Both the position numbers and the translations under genes were made by a program. The notes under the pieces are model-generated. The model had not been told where the DNA came from. It ran no database searches and was given only the letters and a program-made list of their open reading frames with translations. From contig NZ_VZZZ01000003.1 in assembly GCF_009193265.1 (NCBI RefSeq), positions 1 to 64,000 of the forward strand: a stretch of DNA of 64,000 nt, given 5' to 3'. Position 1 is the first letter of the stretch; each line of letters opens with the position of its first letter. This document shows, one piece after another, positions 17,280-25,754 of the stretch. This DNA is from Marinobacter changyiensis. Its GTDB lineage: Bacteria; Pseudomonadota; Gammaproteobacteria; Pseudomonadales; Oleiphilaceae.

Positions 17280-17435
17280 CGTTGACCGGTCGTAGTGAGC
17301 CCACCACTTAAGGAAAGCTTATTAGGTCTTCTTGAAAATGGCGTTGTGATCCAGGTTTGGACGGGAGGTGGCGTTGCGCTTTAATAAGAATTCAAACTAA
17401 TAAGCTGTTATACCGATAAAACTAAGGAGGGAAAC

Positions 17436-17528
17436 ATGTCAAACGATAAGTCTATCTCTATTAAAACATTGTTGGTTTCTACAGCGCTGACTGCAATCGT
17501 GGCTGGGCTGACCCTGACCCCGTATTAG
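17436..17528 (+). pseudogene. Gene start truncated by an IS end
   Basis: A strong AAGGAGGG site precedes ATG 17436. The frame encodes a polar start and a hydrophobic helix (TLLVSTALTAIVAGL) and then runs into the IS terminus at 17509, stopping at 17526. It looks like the first ~25 codons of a small membrane or exported protein cut off by IS insertion. The remainder is not visible on the other side. Confidence 0.45.
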
Positions 17529-17700
17529 GTCCACCCAGATTTGGAAAAGTCCGGCTCCAATGGTTTCTGTTTTCTTCGTGAAACCGCATGTTTTCTGGCG
17601 TAATCCGAGGGCGTGGACCACTCCAATGCAGAATGGGGACGAACTTGGTTATAGAAGGTCCTCCATGCCTCGATTTTCTGCTTGGCGTCCGCCAATTGAC
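17509..17700 (-). mobile_element. Inverted IS3-family 3'-end remnant
   Basis: Read on the minus strand, the segment encodes LADAKQKIEAWRTFYNQVRP, then HSALEWSTPSDYARKHAVS, the C-terminus of OrfB. It ends in ACGGGGTCAGGGTCA at 17509. It is close to, but not the same as, the copy at 7412-8179, and its orientation is opposite. Nothing of the catalytic core remains. Confidence 0.75.
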
Positions 17701-17769
17701 ATTGTTAGACATTATTTTCGAGTCCTATTCATTACCCCCCAAGCACACGAATTCTAAATTCAATATTTT

Positions 17770-18288
17770 CTATACGTTGCGATAAGGTGCGCTCCTTAGC
17801 CTTAATAGATTCCATTTTTTTTGAAGTTCAAAATGCTCCTGGTATGAAATTCCAGAAGAAAAGTCACGGTTCCTTATTTGTGCTATTTGCATTCTTATTC
17901 TTTCTATCTCAGCCTCAGGGGCAGATACGCTTTGTAGTCTTTCTATTTCTTCTCTGAGTCGACCAATGATTTGGTTCCTACTATCTTCAGCCTGTTGAAA
18001 TGACAAAATATCTTGATTTACTTGAGTTTTTTCTACTTGGACTTCATCAAGTTCCAGCTTAGTTTCACTGAGAGCATCTTTTAATTCTAAAAGCAAAAAT
18101 TGATTAGGTCGTTGTGACTCAGTTTTCGTAAACGCACCTTCTACTAGCAACGTGACAGATTTACCTATTGCAATGGAAATTAAAGTCAAAAGGAAGACGA
18201 CTAAAACAAGCTGTGCAGTTCTTTTTTTGTTTTCCTTAAGCGCGACAAGCCAGGCGTTGATTTCTTCATATTTCATCATTGGGATCAC
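17770..18288 (-). CDS. Single-helix membrane protein with coiled coil
   Basis: The 172-residue protein has one transmembrane segment (about residues 26-48, QLVLVVFLLTLISIAIG). A long heptad-like region from about 68 to 140 follows (LELKDALSETKLELDEVQVE and RLREEIERLQS). The short N-terminus is likely cytoplasmic and the coiled coil periplasmic. The family is unknown. It precedes a HAD phosphatase-like gene on the opposite side of an IS scar. Confidence 0.5.
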   Translation of the reverse strand: MIPMMKYEEINAWLVALKENKKRTAQLVLVVFLLTLISIAIGKSVTLLVEGAFTKTESQRPNQFLLLELKDALSETKLELDEVQVEKTQVNQDILSFQQAEDSRNQIIGRLREEIERLQSVSAPEAEIERIRMQIAQIRNRDFSSGISYQEHFELQKKWNLLRLRSAPYRNV

Positions 18289-18357
18289 CTAGTTGACCCT
18301 TTTCCCATAGTTCGGTAGCCAGCCGCAACTCTCGAGCCGCATGTGCCTGCAACAAAA

Positions 18358-18789
18358 TTATGACTCACCCAATCGGGACCTGATGGTGGCGAGAGCTTTA
18401 ATGAGCTCGCCATCATGATCTGAATAGGGTGGCAAATATTCTGCAATGGGAACCCACCATGACTCCTCACCAGGAGCAACAACCGCAGCCTGATCATCGA
18501 GCAACATAGCGTCAGAGCGGGCACAGCGGGCTCTGTGCTTTAACGTACCCGTGGGATGGATAACAGATAGGTCAGCGAACCAAGCTGGCGCTGCTCGCTC
18601 TTCAATCAACAGGGTCCGAATGGCATCGACTTTTTCAGTGCTGACCGAAGTGTATAGCATCAGGTCACAGACTTCCGACACGCTCTCGAGAAACGCGTAG
18701 AGACCTGGCCGGGGTATTTGCGAGACCGCATTGCTGATGAGCGTCCCTTCGAGATCCAGGCAGAGCATTGTGTGGTTTTGTCCGTTCAT
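18358..18789 (-). CDS. HAD-superfamily phosphatase-like protein
   Basis: The 143-residue protein has motif I LDLEGTL (Asp12, with Glu at the usual second Asp), motif II YTSVS, and motif IV LLDDQ. This layout resembles NLI-interacting-factor-type HAD phosphatases. The D-to-E change in motif I could alter metal or substrate handling. It lies divergently from the phosphoesterase and nucleotidase genes at 19-20 kb, which suggests a related phosphate or nucleotide function. Confidence 0.6.
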   Translation of the reverse strand: MNGQNHTMLCLDLEGTLISNAVSQIPRPGLYAFLESVSEVCDLMLYTSVSTEKVDAIRTLLIEERAAPAWFADLSVIHPTGTLKHRARCARSDAMLLDDQAAVVAPGEESWWVPIAEYLPPYSDHDGELIKALATIRSRLGES

Positions 18790-19037
18790 GACCGCAAACT
18801 CAGTGTATTGCGCTCTTCACGCTGGTTGGGTGGGGGATGCCGCCCCCCCGGAAAGAGGTCCAGCGTAAAAAACCATTCATCTTTGCCACATTAGACTAGA
18901 AGTTTTCAAAATCCTGACATAGACTGTAAGTTCTGTAAAGTATTGTTTTAAAACAATATATTTTTAATTGTGGAATATGAAAAGCCTCGGCAGCCTTCTA
19001 GCTAAGCTGCAAGCATGACAGACCAGTGAGTAAAGAT

Positions 19038-19325
19038 ATGAGCACGAAAGCTTCAATTTCCAGCGGCCCGAATTACCACCTCTATTTCCAAGAGCTGCTC
19101 AGCGCGCAACCGAAGTCGGTTTTTTTAGAACTGAATGATCCGCAGGAATATCGAGTCGAAAAAGAGACGTTCAGAGGCAAATCCTGGGATGTACTTGTTG
19201 TTGAAATCTCATCGGAAGACATGGACAAGATCGCGATTGATTGGATCAAAAAGAGAAAACTCCAAGGTGCCGTAGGGGGACCTGTCGGCGCAGAGTGGGG
19301 CAGTTCAGACTGCCTTTGGGAGTAG
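19038..19325 (+). CDS. Hypothetical protein preceding the phosphoesterase
   Basis: The 95-residue protein contains SVFLELNDPQEYRVEKE and a C-terminal GAVGGPVGAEWGSSDCLWE. Its stop codon overlaps the GTG start of the next gene by one base, implying coupled translation. ATG 19038 was chosen over the upstream GTG 19026. No family is recognised. Confidence 0.55.
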   Translation: MSTKASISSGPNYHLYFQELLSAQPKSVFLELNDPQEYRVEKETFRGKSWDVLVVEISSEDMDKIAIDWIKKRKLQGAVGGPVGAEWGSSDCLWE

Positions 19326-19966
19326 TGGTGAGAATTGTTTGCATATCTGACACCCACAGTCGGCATGTTGATATGCCGCAGATTCCAGGTGGGGATACGC
19401 TGATTCATGCCGGAGACTGCACGGGTAACGGATCCTTGCCTGCTCTATATGACTTCACAGGATGGTTCGGATCCTTGCCTCACAAGAGCAAGCTTTTGAT
19501 TGCTGGTAATCATGATTTTTGCTTTGAACGGTATCCGGAATGGTCTCGGGAAATGTGTAAGAAAAACGGAATCGTTTACCTTCAAGACGAACAAGTCACT
19601 ATTCACAAACTTGTCTTTTATGGCTCGCCTTGGACACCTGTCTACAGGCAGATGGCGTTTAACGCGAGTGAACCCGAAATGTTCGAGCTCCGGGCAAAAA
19701 TTCCCAATTCAACGAATGTCTTGATCACCCATGGACCTGCATTCCGGATTTTCGACTTCGTACCGAACGACGCAGAGCATGTCGGCTGTTTCCCGCTGGC
19801 TCAAAGAATCGATGAGTTGGCGAATCTCAAGGTTCACATCTGTGGCCACATCCACGAAAGCTACGGTTATGCGATTCGAGAAAGCGACGGTTTAAGGTTT
19901 GCGAACGCGAGCACGTGTGACAGCCGCTATCATCCAGTCAACCCTCCAATCATTATCGACATATGA
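19325..19966 (+). CDS. Calcineurin-like metallophosphoesterase
   Basis: The set of metal-binding motifs is complete: SDTH (D9, H11), HAGD (D31), GNHD (N62, H63), THGP and GHIHE. At ~213 residues it matches small MPPED-like phosphodiesterases. The start is GTG 19325 or 19328, overlapping the preceding stop codon. It is followed by a deoxynucleotidase gene. The substrate is unknown; cyclic nucleotides or phosphorylated nucleotides are reasonable candidates. Confidence 0.8.
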   Translation: MVRIVCISDTHSRHVDMPQIPGGDTLIHAGDCTGNGSLPALYDFTGWFGSLPHKSKLLIAGNHDFCFERYPEWSREMCKKNGIVYLQDEQVTIHKLVFYGSPWTPVYRQMAFNASEPEMFELRAKIPNSTNVLITHGPAFRIFDFVPNDAEHVGCFPLAQRIDELANLKVHICGHIHESYGYAIRESDGLRFANASTCDSRYHPVNPPIIIDI

Positions 19967-20033
19967 GACGTGTGGGGGCGGCACTGAAGGAGTGGAATAT
20001 CGTGAAGAGACCACAGACCGATCAGGAGCACAG

Positions 20034-20477
20034 ATGAAGATTGTGTATATCGATATGGACGATACCTTGTGTGACTTCAAGGGCGCCTTTTTAAAAGCGT
20101 TAAGGGTGAATCCGGCCATCCAGTACCCTCAGTCCCAGTATCGTTTCTTTGCCAACCTTCAGCCAATAGAAGGTGCAATCGAAACAGTGAGGGACTTGAT
20201 CGCTTCGGGTGAATACGATCCTCACATTCTGTCTGCCCCAAGCATAAGAAACCCTCTCAGTTACGCTGAGAAGCGCGAATGGGTAGAGGTCCACATCGGA
20301 TACGACTTTTGCGACAAATTGATTCTCTGCGCTCAGAAGGGGCTTCTCAAGGGACATCTGCTAATAGACGACAATATTAAGGGAAAGGGCCAAGACCTTT
20401 TCGAAGGGGAGCTTATTCAATTTCGCAGTGGCGCCTACCCGGACTGGGCGGCCGTTCGCAATCGTCTTGGGATCTAG
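20034..20477 (+). CDS. 5'(3')-deoxyribonucleotidase family protein
   Basis: ATG 20034 follows AGGAG. The 147-residue product begins MKIVYIDMDDTLCDF, with nucleophile and acid Asp residues as in NT5C-type HAD nucleotidases, and has LIDDNIKG as the C-terminal metal motif. These enzymes dephosphorylate deoxynucleoside monophosphates. With the phosphoesterase just upstream it forms a small nucleotide-hydrolysing cluster. Confidence 0.75.
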   Translation: MKIVYIDMDDTLCDFKGAFLKALRVNPAIQYPQSQYRFFANLQPIEGAIETVRDLIASGEYDPHILSAPSIRNPLSYAEKREWVEVHIGYDFCDKLILCAQKGLLKGHLLIDDNIKGKGQDLFEGELIQFRSGAYPDWAAVRNRLGI

Positions 20478-20555
20478 GATAATTTGACCCGAGAGCGATC
20501 CGGCAAGTCGTCACCAAGATTCAGGATTCGTCTTTGATCAGGCGTAATCTTATCT

Positions 20556-22196
20556 TCAAAGGAGTGAGCCTCTCCACAATGTTGAGTGGTAGCATGATGG
20601 AAGAACCACCATATCCTTTTGGGCGCGGGCGAGTCGTTCTATCGTGTAGTCGGTGATTGTCCACTGATATCGGTAAGGAATCAGATCGTTTTTTTGCAGA
20701 ATTTTACCCACCAACTCATTTATTTTGCTCCGGCCAACACTTGCAGGGTCAGGATCTATGGACCAAATACGCTCACAGTCACACTTCAAGATCGCCGGAC
20801 ACCGCATGATTCTTTTCAGTCTATTCTGAGGCAATGTTAAGCTGGTTAGTCGAGTGTCGGCCCAATACTTCGCTCGAAGCTGTTTTTTTTGTTTTGTTAC
20901 CTCCAATAGATCTGACGGATGATCAGGAAAGCAGAACGAATGTCTCTGGGAGTATGTGGTTTGGCGAAATCGCACATTCTCGTCAGCCGTTTGATCGTAG
21001 ATCCATGCTGCAAGACCAACGAATTCACTAAAGGCCATGTCAGTGGATCGTAAAAAAAGCCACCGCTCAAAGCTCGCCGACGGACGATAGAGCTTGCCAT
21101 GATCGCCTTCGATATAGACGCCTTGCGGAATTCTGGGATAGGTGGTGTAGCCAGTGAACCGACACAGCTCGTGCTCCCCAGGTTGCCCACCAAAGTCAGG
21201 CCTGATCAGTTTAAGTGTGATGGCTTGACACCAAAAACTGAACGCCAGACACAGCATACAGGGTGGCGAACCCTCTCGTATCTGTTCTGGACGGATCGCC
21301 CGGATATCGTGCCAGTTGAGGGTGTGCTTGATGCCAACGAGGTCACGCTGCCAACGAAGGATACGGCGGAGGGCTAGGCCGACAAAGGAGATCAACACCG
21401 ATTTTGGGGCGATATAGGGTGGTGCGTTCTCGCTGTCGTAGCTGATTCCATGAAATAGAGGTGGATGCCAGCGGGTGAGGCACGTTATCCGAGTTTTCAA
21501 CGGTTGGTCAACTGTTACTACATTCAACTTTTTGAGCCGCCGGTTATGTGTGCCGCCCCGCTCTTGTGACTCAAAAGCCACATAGAATGAATGTTGAACG
21601 TATGGTTGTGTAAACAATGGACGCTCAATACCTACTGTAGGCCTCAATTGCTGATAGATATCCAGTAGCGCTGGATATAACTGAGTTTCTCTGGTGTTTT
21701 CGCACGAGACCAACCACTTATCAAGCCATGTTAGATTGCGATACACAGCTTTTTTTAGGCTAAGGTGCCCCAGTGTTTCGTAGGGCGGGCTTCCGCAAGT
21801 CTGACAATGGGGACTCCGAGCAGTGAGAGCATGGTTCCAATATTCACCGCAATCAGGACACTTCTCAGAAAATTGGGTGTGGTGAATGGGGCATAAACCA
21901 AGTGCAGGCAATCCATACACCGCAGGGTGAAATAACTGCTTCGCGCACGCAGTACACTGCCTGACCCGGAAGCATAAACTGAAGGGGTGGGATGGATTTA
22001 GCTGCTCAAAGCTGTCCGCTGACTCAAAGCGCCCGACCCTCTCATAAAAAGCCTTGTATTTGAATAAGCTCAGGGTTGGATTGGCAACCATCAAACGCCT
22101 CGCAATGGCGTACCTGCTCTGGAGGGGGTGGGCTAAGGTATGTCCCTGATTCATGATCGTATTGCAGGGCGTTGATTTCTGATGTTCAGGTTTCAT
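20556..22196 (-). CDS. tniQ: TniQ/TnsD-like target selector
   Basis: The 546-residue protein has TniQ-type zinc knuckles: C81/C84, C102/H105, C113/C116 and C131/C134 (CTAC, LCPIHH, CPDCG, CQTCG). Its length is like that of Tn7 TnsD rather than of short TniQ proteins, so it carries a long C-terminal region for DNA recognition. In Tn7, TnsD binds the attachment site and recruits TnsC. It overlaps tnsC by one base. Given the insertion 30 bp from dif, this protein is a prime candidate for recognising the dif region; that is inference. Confidence 0.8.
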   Translation of the reverse strand: MKPEHQKSTPCNTIMNQGHTLAHPLQSRYAIARRLMVANPTLSLFKYKAFYERVGRFESADSFEQLNPSHPFSLCFRVRQCTACAKQLFHPAVYGLPALGLCPIHHTQFSEKCPDCGEYWNHALTARSPHCQTCGSPPYETLGHLSLKKAVYRNLTWLDKWLVSCENTRETQLYPALLDIYQQLRPTVGIERPLFTQPYVQHSFYVAFESQERGGTHNRRLKKLNVVTVDQPLKTRITCLTRWHPPLFHGISYDSENAPPYIAPKSVLISFVGLALRRILRWQRDLVGIKHTLNWHDIRAIRPEQIREGSPPCMLCLAFSFWCQAITLKLIRPDFGGQPGEHELCRFTGYTTYPRIPQGVYIEGDHGKLYRPSASFERWLFLRSTDMAFSEFVGLAAWIYDQTADENVRFRQTTYSQRHSFCFPDHPSDLLEVTKQKKQLRAKYWADTRLTSLTLPQNRLKRIMRCPAILKCDCERIWSIDPDPASVGRSKINELVGKILQKNDLIPYRYQWTITDYTIERLARAQKDMVVLPSCYHSTLWRGSLL

Positions 22197-23161
22197 TAAC
22201 TGATTACCTCAACGTTGAGAGCTTTTACAAAGTCGTCTGCCACATGGGTCAGCAGAATGGCCTCTTGCAGAAGCTCGTCCTCAATATCTTGCCAGCCATA
22301 ACGGGGTAAGAGATCCGTCACCAGGATGTTTAGGGTACCGACCACATACTCCAGCCCCCATGAATCCAATTCACAACCCTTTGCGATCTCTGCATAGATT
22401 CTCCAAAGGTCTTTAGAGAGGCACGCCAGACGCCAACCGGCTTTGACCGCCTCGGGCAGGAAAGCGGCGCAATAGGTCGGGCCGTTTTCGGGGTAACGCA
22501 GGGTGTCATACTGTTTCATCAACGCCGTCAATTCAGTTCGATTGCGGATGCCATAGTATTCGTCGAACCGTTTAAAAAAGCGACCCCGGATTCGTCGGTA
22601 TTCGTCTCCGGTCATGTGCCCCAAGAGCCTTAGGGCCTCGGCTTTGTTGCCGATAAACACGGTCATCATCGTTCGATGCAGTTGATCCAATCGATTGAAC
22701 ATCTCCGCAAACGCATTGAACTGGCGTGGCGTCAAATGATCGAACTCATCAACGATCAGAACCGCGGTGCGCACACCGGCCTCGACCTGAAGATCACAAA
22801 CATGGGTTAAAAATTGCTCTGACAGGCGATCGGCAGTTGCACGGCCGGCAATTGGTAATTGTTGGTCAATACAGGCTCTGCGAGAGACTTCCGCAATGGT
22901 CTTGGTATCACGATCGACGATCGATATGTAAAAAACAGGCACTGCACGTCCGTTTCGCAACCTCAATCGGTTGTTAAGGGATCGGGCCGCCCAGCTCTTG
23001 CCGATGCGGGGCGCCCCGACGATAAAGCCGCCGGTGGCTCCACTCCAGAGCCATTCCGTCAGGATCCCCACCAAGTGTTCAAAGGCGGGTGTTTCGAATT
23101 GCACGGCTTTCAGCTCCAGCAAGGGATGAGTAGACGTGGCATACACTGTCGGGGTTGTCAT
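22196..23161 (-). CDS. tnsC: TnsC-like AAA+ ATPase regulator
   Basis: The 321-residue protein has Walker A GAPRIGKS (about 49-56) and Walker B VLIVDEFD (about 134-141). It lies between tnsB and tniQ with overlapping ends. TnsC forms ATP-dependent filaments on target DNA and links the target selector to the TnsAB transposase. It is much shorter than Tn7 TnsC and closer in size to TniB-type regulators. Confidence 0.85.
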   Translation of the reverse strand: MTTPTVYATSTHPLLELKAVQFETPAFEHLVGILTEWLWSGATGGFIVGAPRIGKSWAARSLNNRLRLRNGRAVPVFYISIVDRDTKTIAEVSRRACIDQQLPIAGRATADRLSEQFLTHVCDLQVEAGVRTAVLIVDEFDHLTPRQFNAFAEMFNRLDQLHRTMMTVFIGNKAEALRLLGHMTGDEYRRIRGRFFKRFDEYYGIRNRTELTALMKQYDTLRYPENGPTYCAAFLPEAVKAGWRLACLSKDLWRIYAEIAKGCELDSWGLEYVVGTLNILVTDLLPRYGWQDIEDELLQEAILLTHVADDFVKALNVEVIS

Positions 23162-25074
23162 CGGTAACCTCCCGGATTGAGATCGGTAGACCAGTATCGA
23201 GGACGGCGGACCACTGGGTTGTCCGGGCTAACTTTCCTCTCACTCTGGCTTGGTCCTGCTGCCCGCACGCGTGTCTCTACACCCTTTTCAGGCGCCGGTT
23301 GGTGCCAGAGTGACGTCGGTAAGCCAAATCCACCGACAAATTCTTGGTAGGTCTCCAGAAAATTTGCGACATCACTGGGGTGAGCTAATTGGTTTCTTAG
23401 TTGGTACAAGAACTCGGTCAGTGGGTCGGGGCTTCTTCGGATGAGCTTTCGATGATGCTTGAAGAGGTACTCTCTTGTCGCAATGCCATGCGCGTAGGCA
23501 CGCCAGTTGCCCGGGCAAAACAGAGGACCTAATGCTTGCCCGTTCGTCCGAAAGGCCTCTAGTTGACGGATATCTCGGCGGTCATACCGCACCAACACCT
23601 TGGTTTCATTTGCGGGCAGTGCGAGCAACCCCGCCCCCTTGTAACGCAGGTGCCCGAAGTCGATGTAGGCCTTTCTTTGGGATTTGGACAAGTCATGTAC
23701 GACCTTTTCCTCAACGCCGTGGAAGGGATTCCATAGTTGGCGCTGATCATCACCGACATCCACGAGATAAGCGCGTTCACTTTGGTGCCGTACCACGTCC
23801 AACGGCGTTGCCGAACCCAGATGGGCACGGGGGCGGTGGTTAGCATCCGCCAGGGTAACGTACAGGGCGTCTTCGAATTGAGTTAACGAGATTATTGGTA
23901 CCGCTTTGCGATTCTTGGCCGATTCCCGCTTGGGATCGGTCACGCTTGAGCCGCTCGTAGAGGCAAGACGGTGGCTTAGCCTCTGATTGAGTCGGTTGAA
24001 GGCTGTTTCAATGGCTCTCCGGACAGTGGGGGATTTCGGTCGACCATAGTTGAGTGTGGCCCCCAGTTCCTGGGTGACAAACGACTCGACGCTATGCGCG
24101 TGGTGCATCCAGGCGTTGTCCATTGCGATCGTGCGAGGCAGCGGAAGCGGTAAATTCTCATCTAGGTTCGGGAAACCTGAGCCAGGCGGAAGTTCAAGAC
24201 CTTCGGTGTGCAGGGCGCGCGGAGACCAATGCGTGACGCACTGGTGGAGTAATGCCAGTAAGTAGTTCTGGTTTGGCTTACTCGTCAACGCCAGCTGAAA
24301 GCCGAGCACACAATCGGTCTCCGCGTCGATGGCCGCGAGCACAGTGAGTCTGGATAATCGAAGCGGTGGAACTTGATCTGAGAACCGAATCTCAACCCCA
24401 GCTGTTGATTGTTCGCAATCGATGACCTGCTCATCGATTTCGATTCGATCGTAAAGCCAGCATTCGTTGCTGGGCATGGGAAAGTGTGTGAACGCAACAT
24501 GCCTTGACTTGCGCGCTTGGCAAAACATCACCCAGCGCATCTGTAAGTCACGCCGGACCGACTCGTAAGCCAGTGAGACGGTTGTATAGGGATAAGCGTC
24601 CAGGGGCCAGTTCGCGCGCGCCAGCAGGTTTTTGAACAGGTTGTGGTAGGCTGACGGTGAGGGCACTTCCGCCCAGGGTTTGTCTTTCAGACGAGCCAGC
24701 AGCATCTCATCCAGTCCTACTCGCAAACCTGGCACGTCTTGCAGCAGTTTCGCAAAGCGACCCCGAGCGGGTTCAGCACCATTATTCGCTATCACCTGAT
24801 GAGGGACCAGCCCCTGAAACAAAGCGGGGGCCGTATCTGACGACCCACCGAGACACCGATTCAGTAACTGGGTGACTCGTCCCAAGCTTATGCCCTCGGC
24901 TTCAGCGACCGTTGCCAAGTGTTCACCGCTGAGGACTGCTCGGACGACGCGCGTGTTGCGCAGATAAATTCTGCGGCGTTTTTGGGGGATCAGCAATGGG
25001 TCCAGTTGAGGCCATGCGGCGACGTTGATCAGCCGCGGCTCCTGCCGGAGGCGAGCACGCCAGGTCAGTGACAT
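23158..25074 (-). CDS. tnsB: TnsB DDE transposase
   Basis: The 638-residue protein has an RNase H-like core with D214 (IEIDEQ), D319 (AMDNAWMHH) and E356 (AIETAFNRL), and a mu-transposase-like C-terminal domain. TnsB binds the end repeats and cuts and joins the 3' strands. The repeats at 399-548 and 33461-33519 are its likely sites. The gene overlaps tnsA (10 bp) and tnsC (4 bp), giving a tight tnsABC-tniQ operon. Confidence 0.9.
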   Translation of the reverse strand: MSLTWRARLRQEPRLINVAAWPQLDPLLIPQKRRRIYLRNTRVVRAVLSGEHLATVAEAEGISLGRVTQLLNRCLGGSSDTAPALFQGLVPHQVIANNGAEPARGRFAKLLQDVPGLRVGLDEMLLARLKDKPWAEVPSPSAYHNLFKNLLARANWPLDAYPYTTVSLAYESVRRDLQMRWVMFCQARKSRHVAFTHFPMPSNECWLYDRIEIDEQVIDCEQSTAGVEIRFSDQVPPLRLSRLTVLAAIDAETDCVLGFQLALTSKPNQNYLLALLHQCVTHWSPRALHTEGLELPPGSGFPNLDENLPLPLPRTIAMDNAWMHHAHSVESFVTQELGATLNYGRPKSPTVRRAIETAFNRLNQRLSHRLASTSGSSVTDPKRESAKNRKAVPIISLTQFEDALYVTLADANHRPRAHLGSATPLDVVRHQSERAYLVDVGDDQRQLWNPFHGVEEKVVHDLSKSQRKAYIDFGHLRYKGAGLLALPANETKVLVRYDRRDIRQLEAFRTNGQALGPLFCPGNWRAYAHGIATREYLFKHHRKLIRRSPDPLTEFLYQLRNQLAHPSDVANFLETYQEFVGGFGLPTSLWHQPAPEKGVETRVRAAGPSQSERKVSPDNPVVRRPRYWSTDLNPGGYR

Positions 25075-25754
25075 GGTTCCAGCTCCGTATCATAACCAAA
25101 GCGATCGTTGGCGAGATTGGCAGTCAGTTTGCCCTGGTGCAACAGACGCAGCAGGGCAATCTCCTGCGGTCGGGACGAATCACGATCAGAACGCGATACG
25201 CGGTCGCCGAACCGGATACCGCCATAGCGAATTACCGTCTCAAGAAGCTCCTGTTCCCACTGTGTGGTATCAAGATCCTGATGGCACACCAGCATTTGCA
25301 GGATCATCAGCCAATTGCAGGCCTCGGTGCGCCGGGTCAGTATGGCTTCGTTGGGGATCACCACAAAGCGCATGCGATGGATCCGGAAAAATGCTTCTAG
25401 GGCTTGTCGCCGATCCTCATCGAACTCAGCTCTGGGTTTAAGCTCCACCACGTCCACCTGGCCATCGCGCACCACATAGCAGTCCGGAACATAACGGCGT
25501 CGTTTACCAATCTTCAACATAAACGGCTGCGGCACGTATTGGGTGACGGCCGGATCGCCTTCCAGCAGGGCCGCGTGATAGTACTCTGCGATGGAGTGGA
25601 ACTCGCAGGGGTGAGGGTGTTTGAGCATCTGGGCGACCCGAAAATCGGTCGCCACGCGTAAATTGAGCTTGGTCTTGTGCTGACAAGGGGTTAGGGAAGC
25701 GGTTGAGACGCTGACCTCTTGATTAGGGTTCTCGGGGAGTCTCATCAGGAACAC
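25065..25754 (-). CDS. tnsA: TnsA endonuclease
   Basis: The 229-residue protein has a type II restriction-like active site: E57 (SIAEYYHA), D91 (RYVPDCYVV), and E104 and K106 (VVELKPR). TnsA makes the 5' cuts that let Tn7 excise fully, so the element should move by cut-and-paste. It is the first gene of the operon, facing the AT-rich region at 25.8 kb. ATG 25745 is an alternative start. Confidence 0.85.
   Translation of the reverse strand: MFLMRLPENPNQEVSVSTASLTPCQHKTKLNLRVATDFRVAQMLKHPHPCEFHSIAEYYHAALLEGDPAVTQYVPQPFMLKIGKRRRYVPDCYVVRDGQVDVVELKPRAEFDEDRRQALEAFFRIHRMRFVVIPNEAILTRRTEACNWLMILQMLVCHQDLDTTQWEQELLETVIRYGGIRFGDRVSRSDRDSSRPQEIALLRLLHQGKLTANLANDRFGYDTELEPCH

Noticed and set aside
17560..17785. 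Plus-strand frames of 65 codons
   Set aside because: They are antisense to the IS3 OrfB remnant, whose C-terminal residues read clearly on the minus strand.
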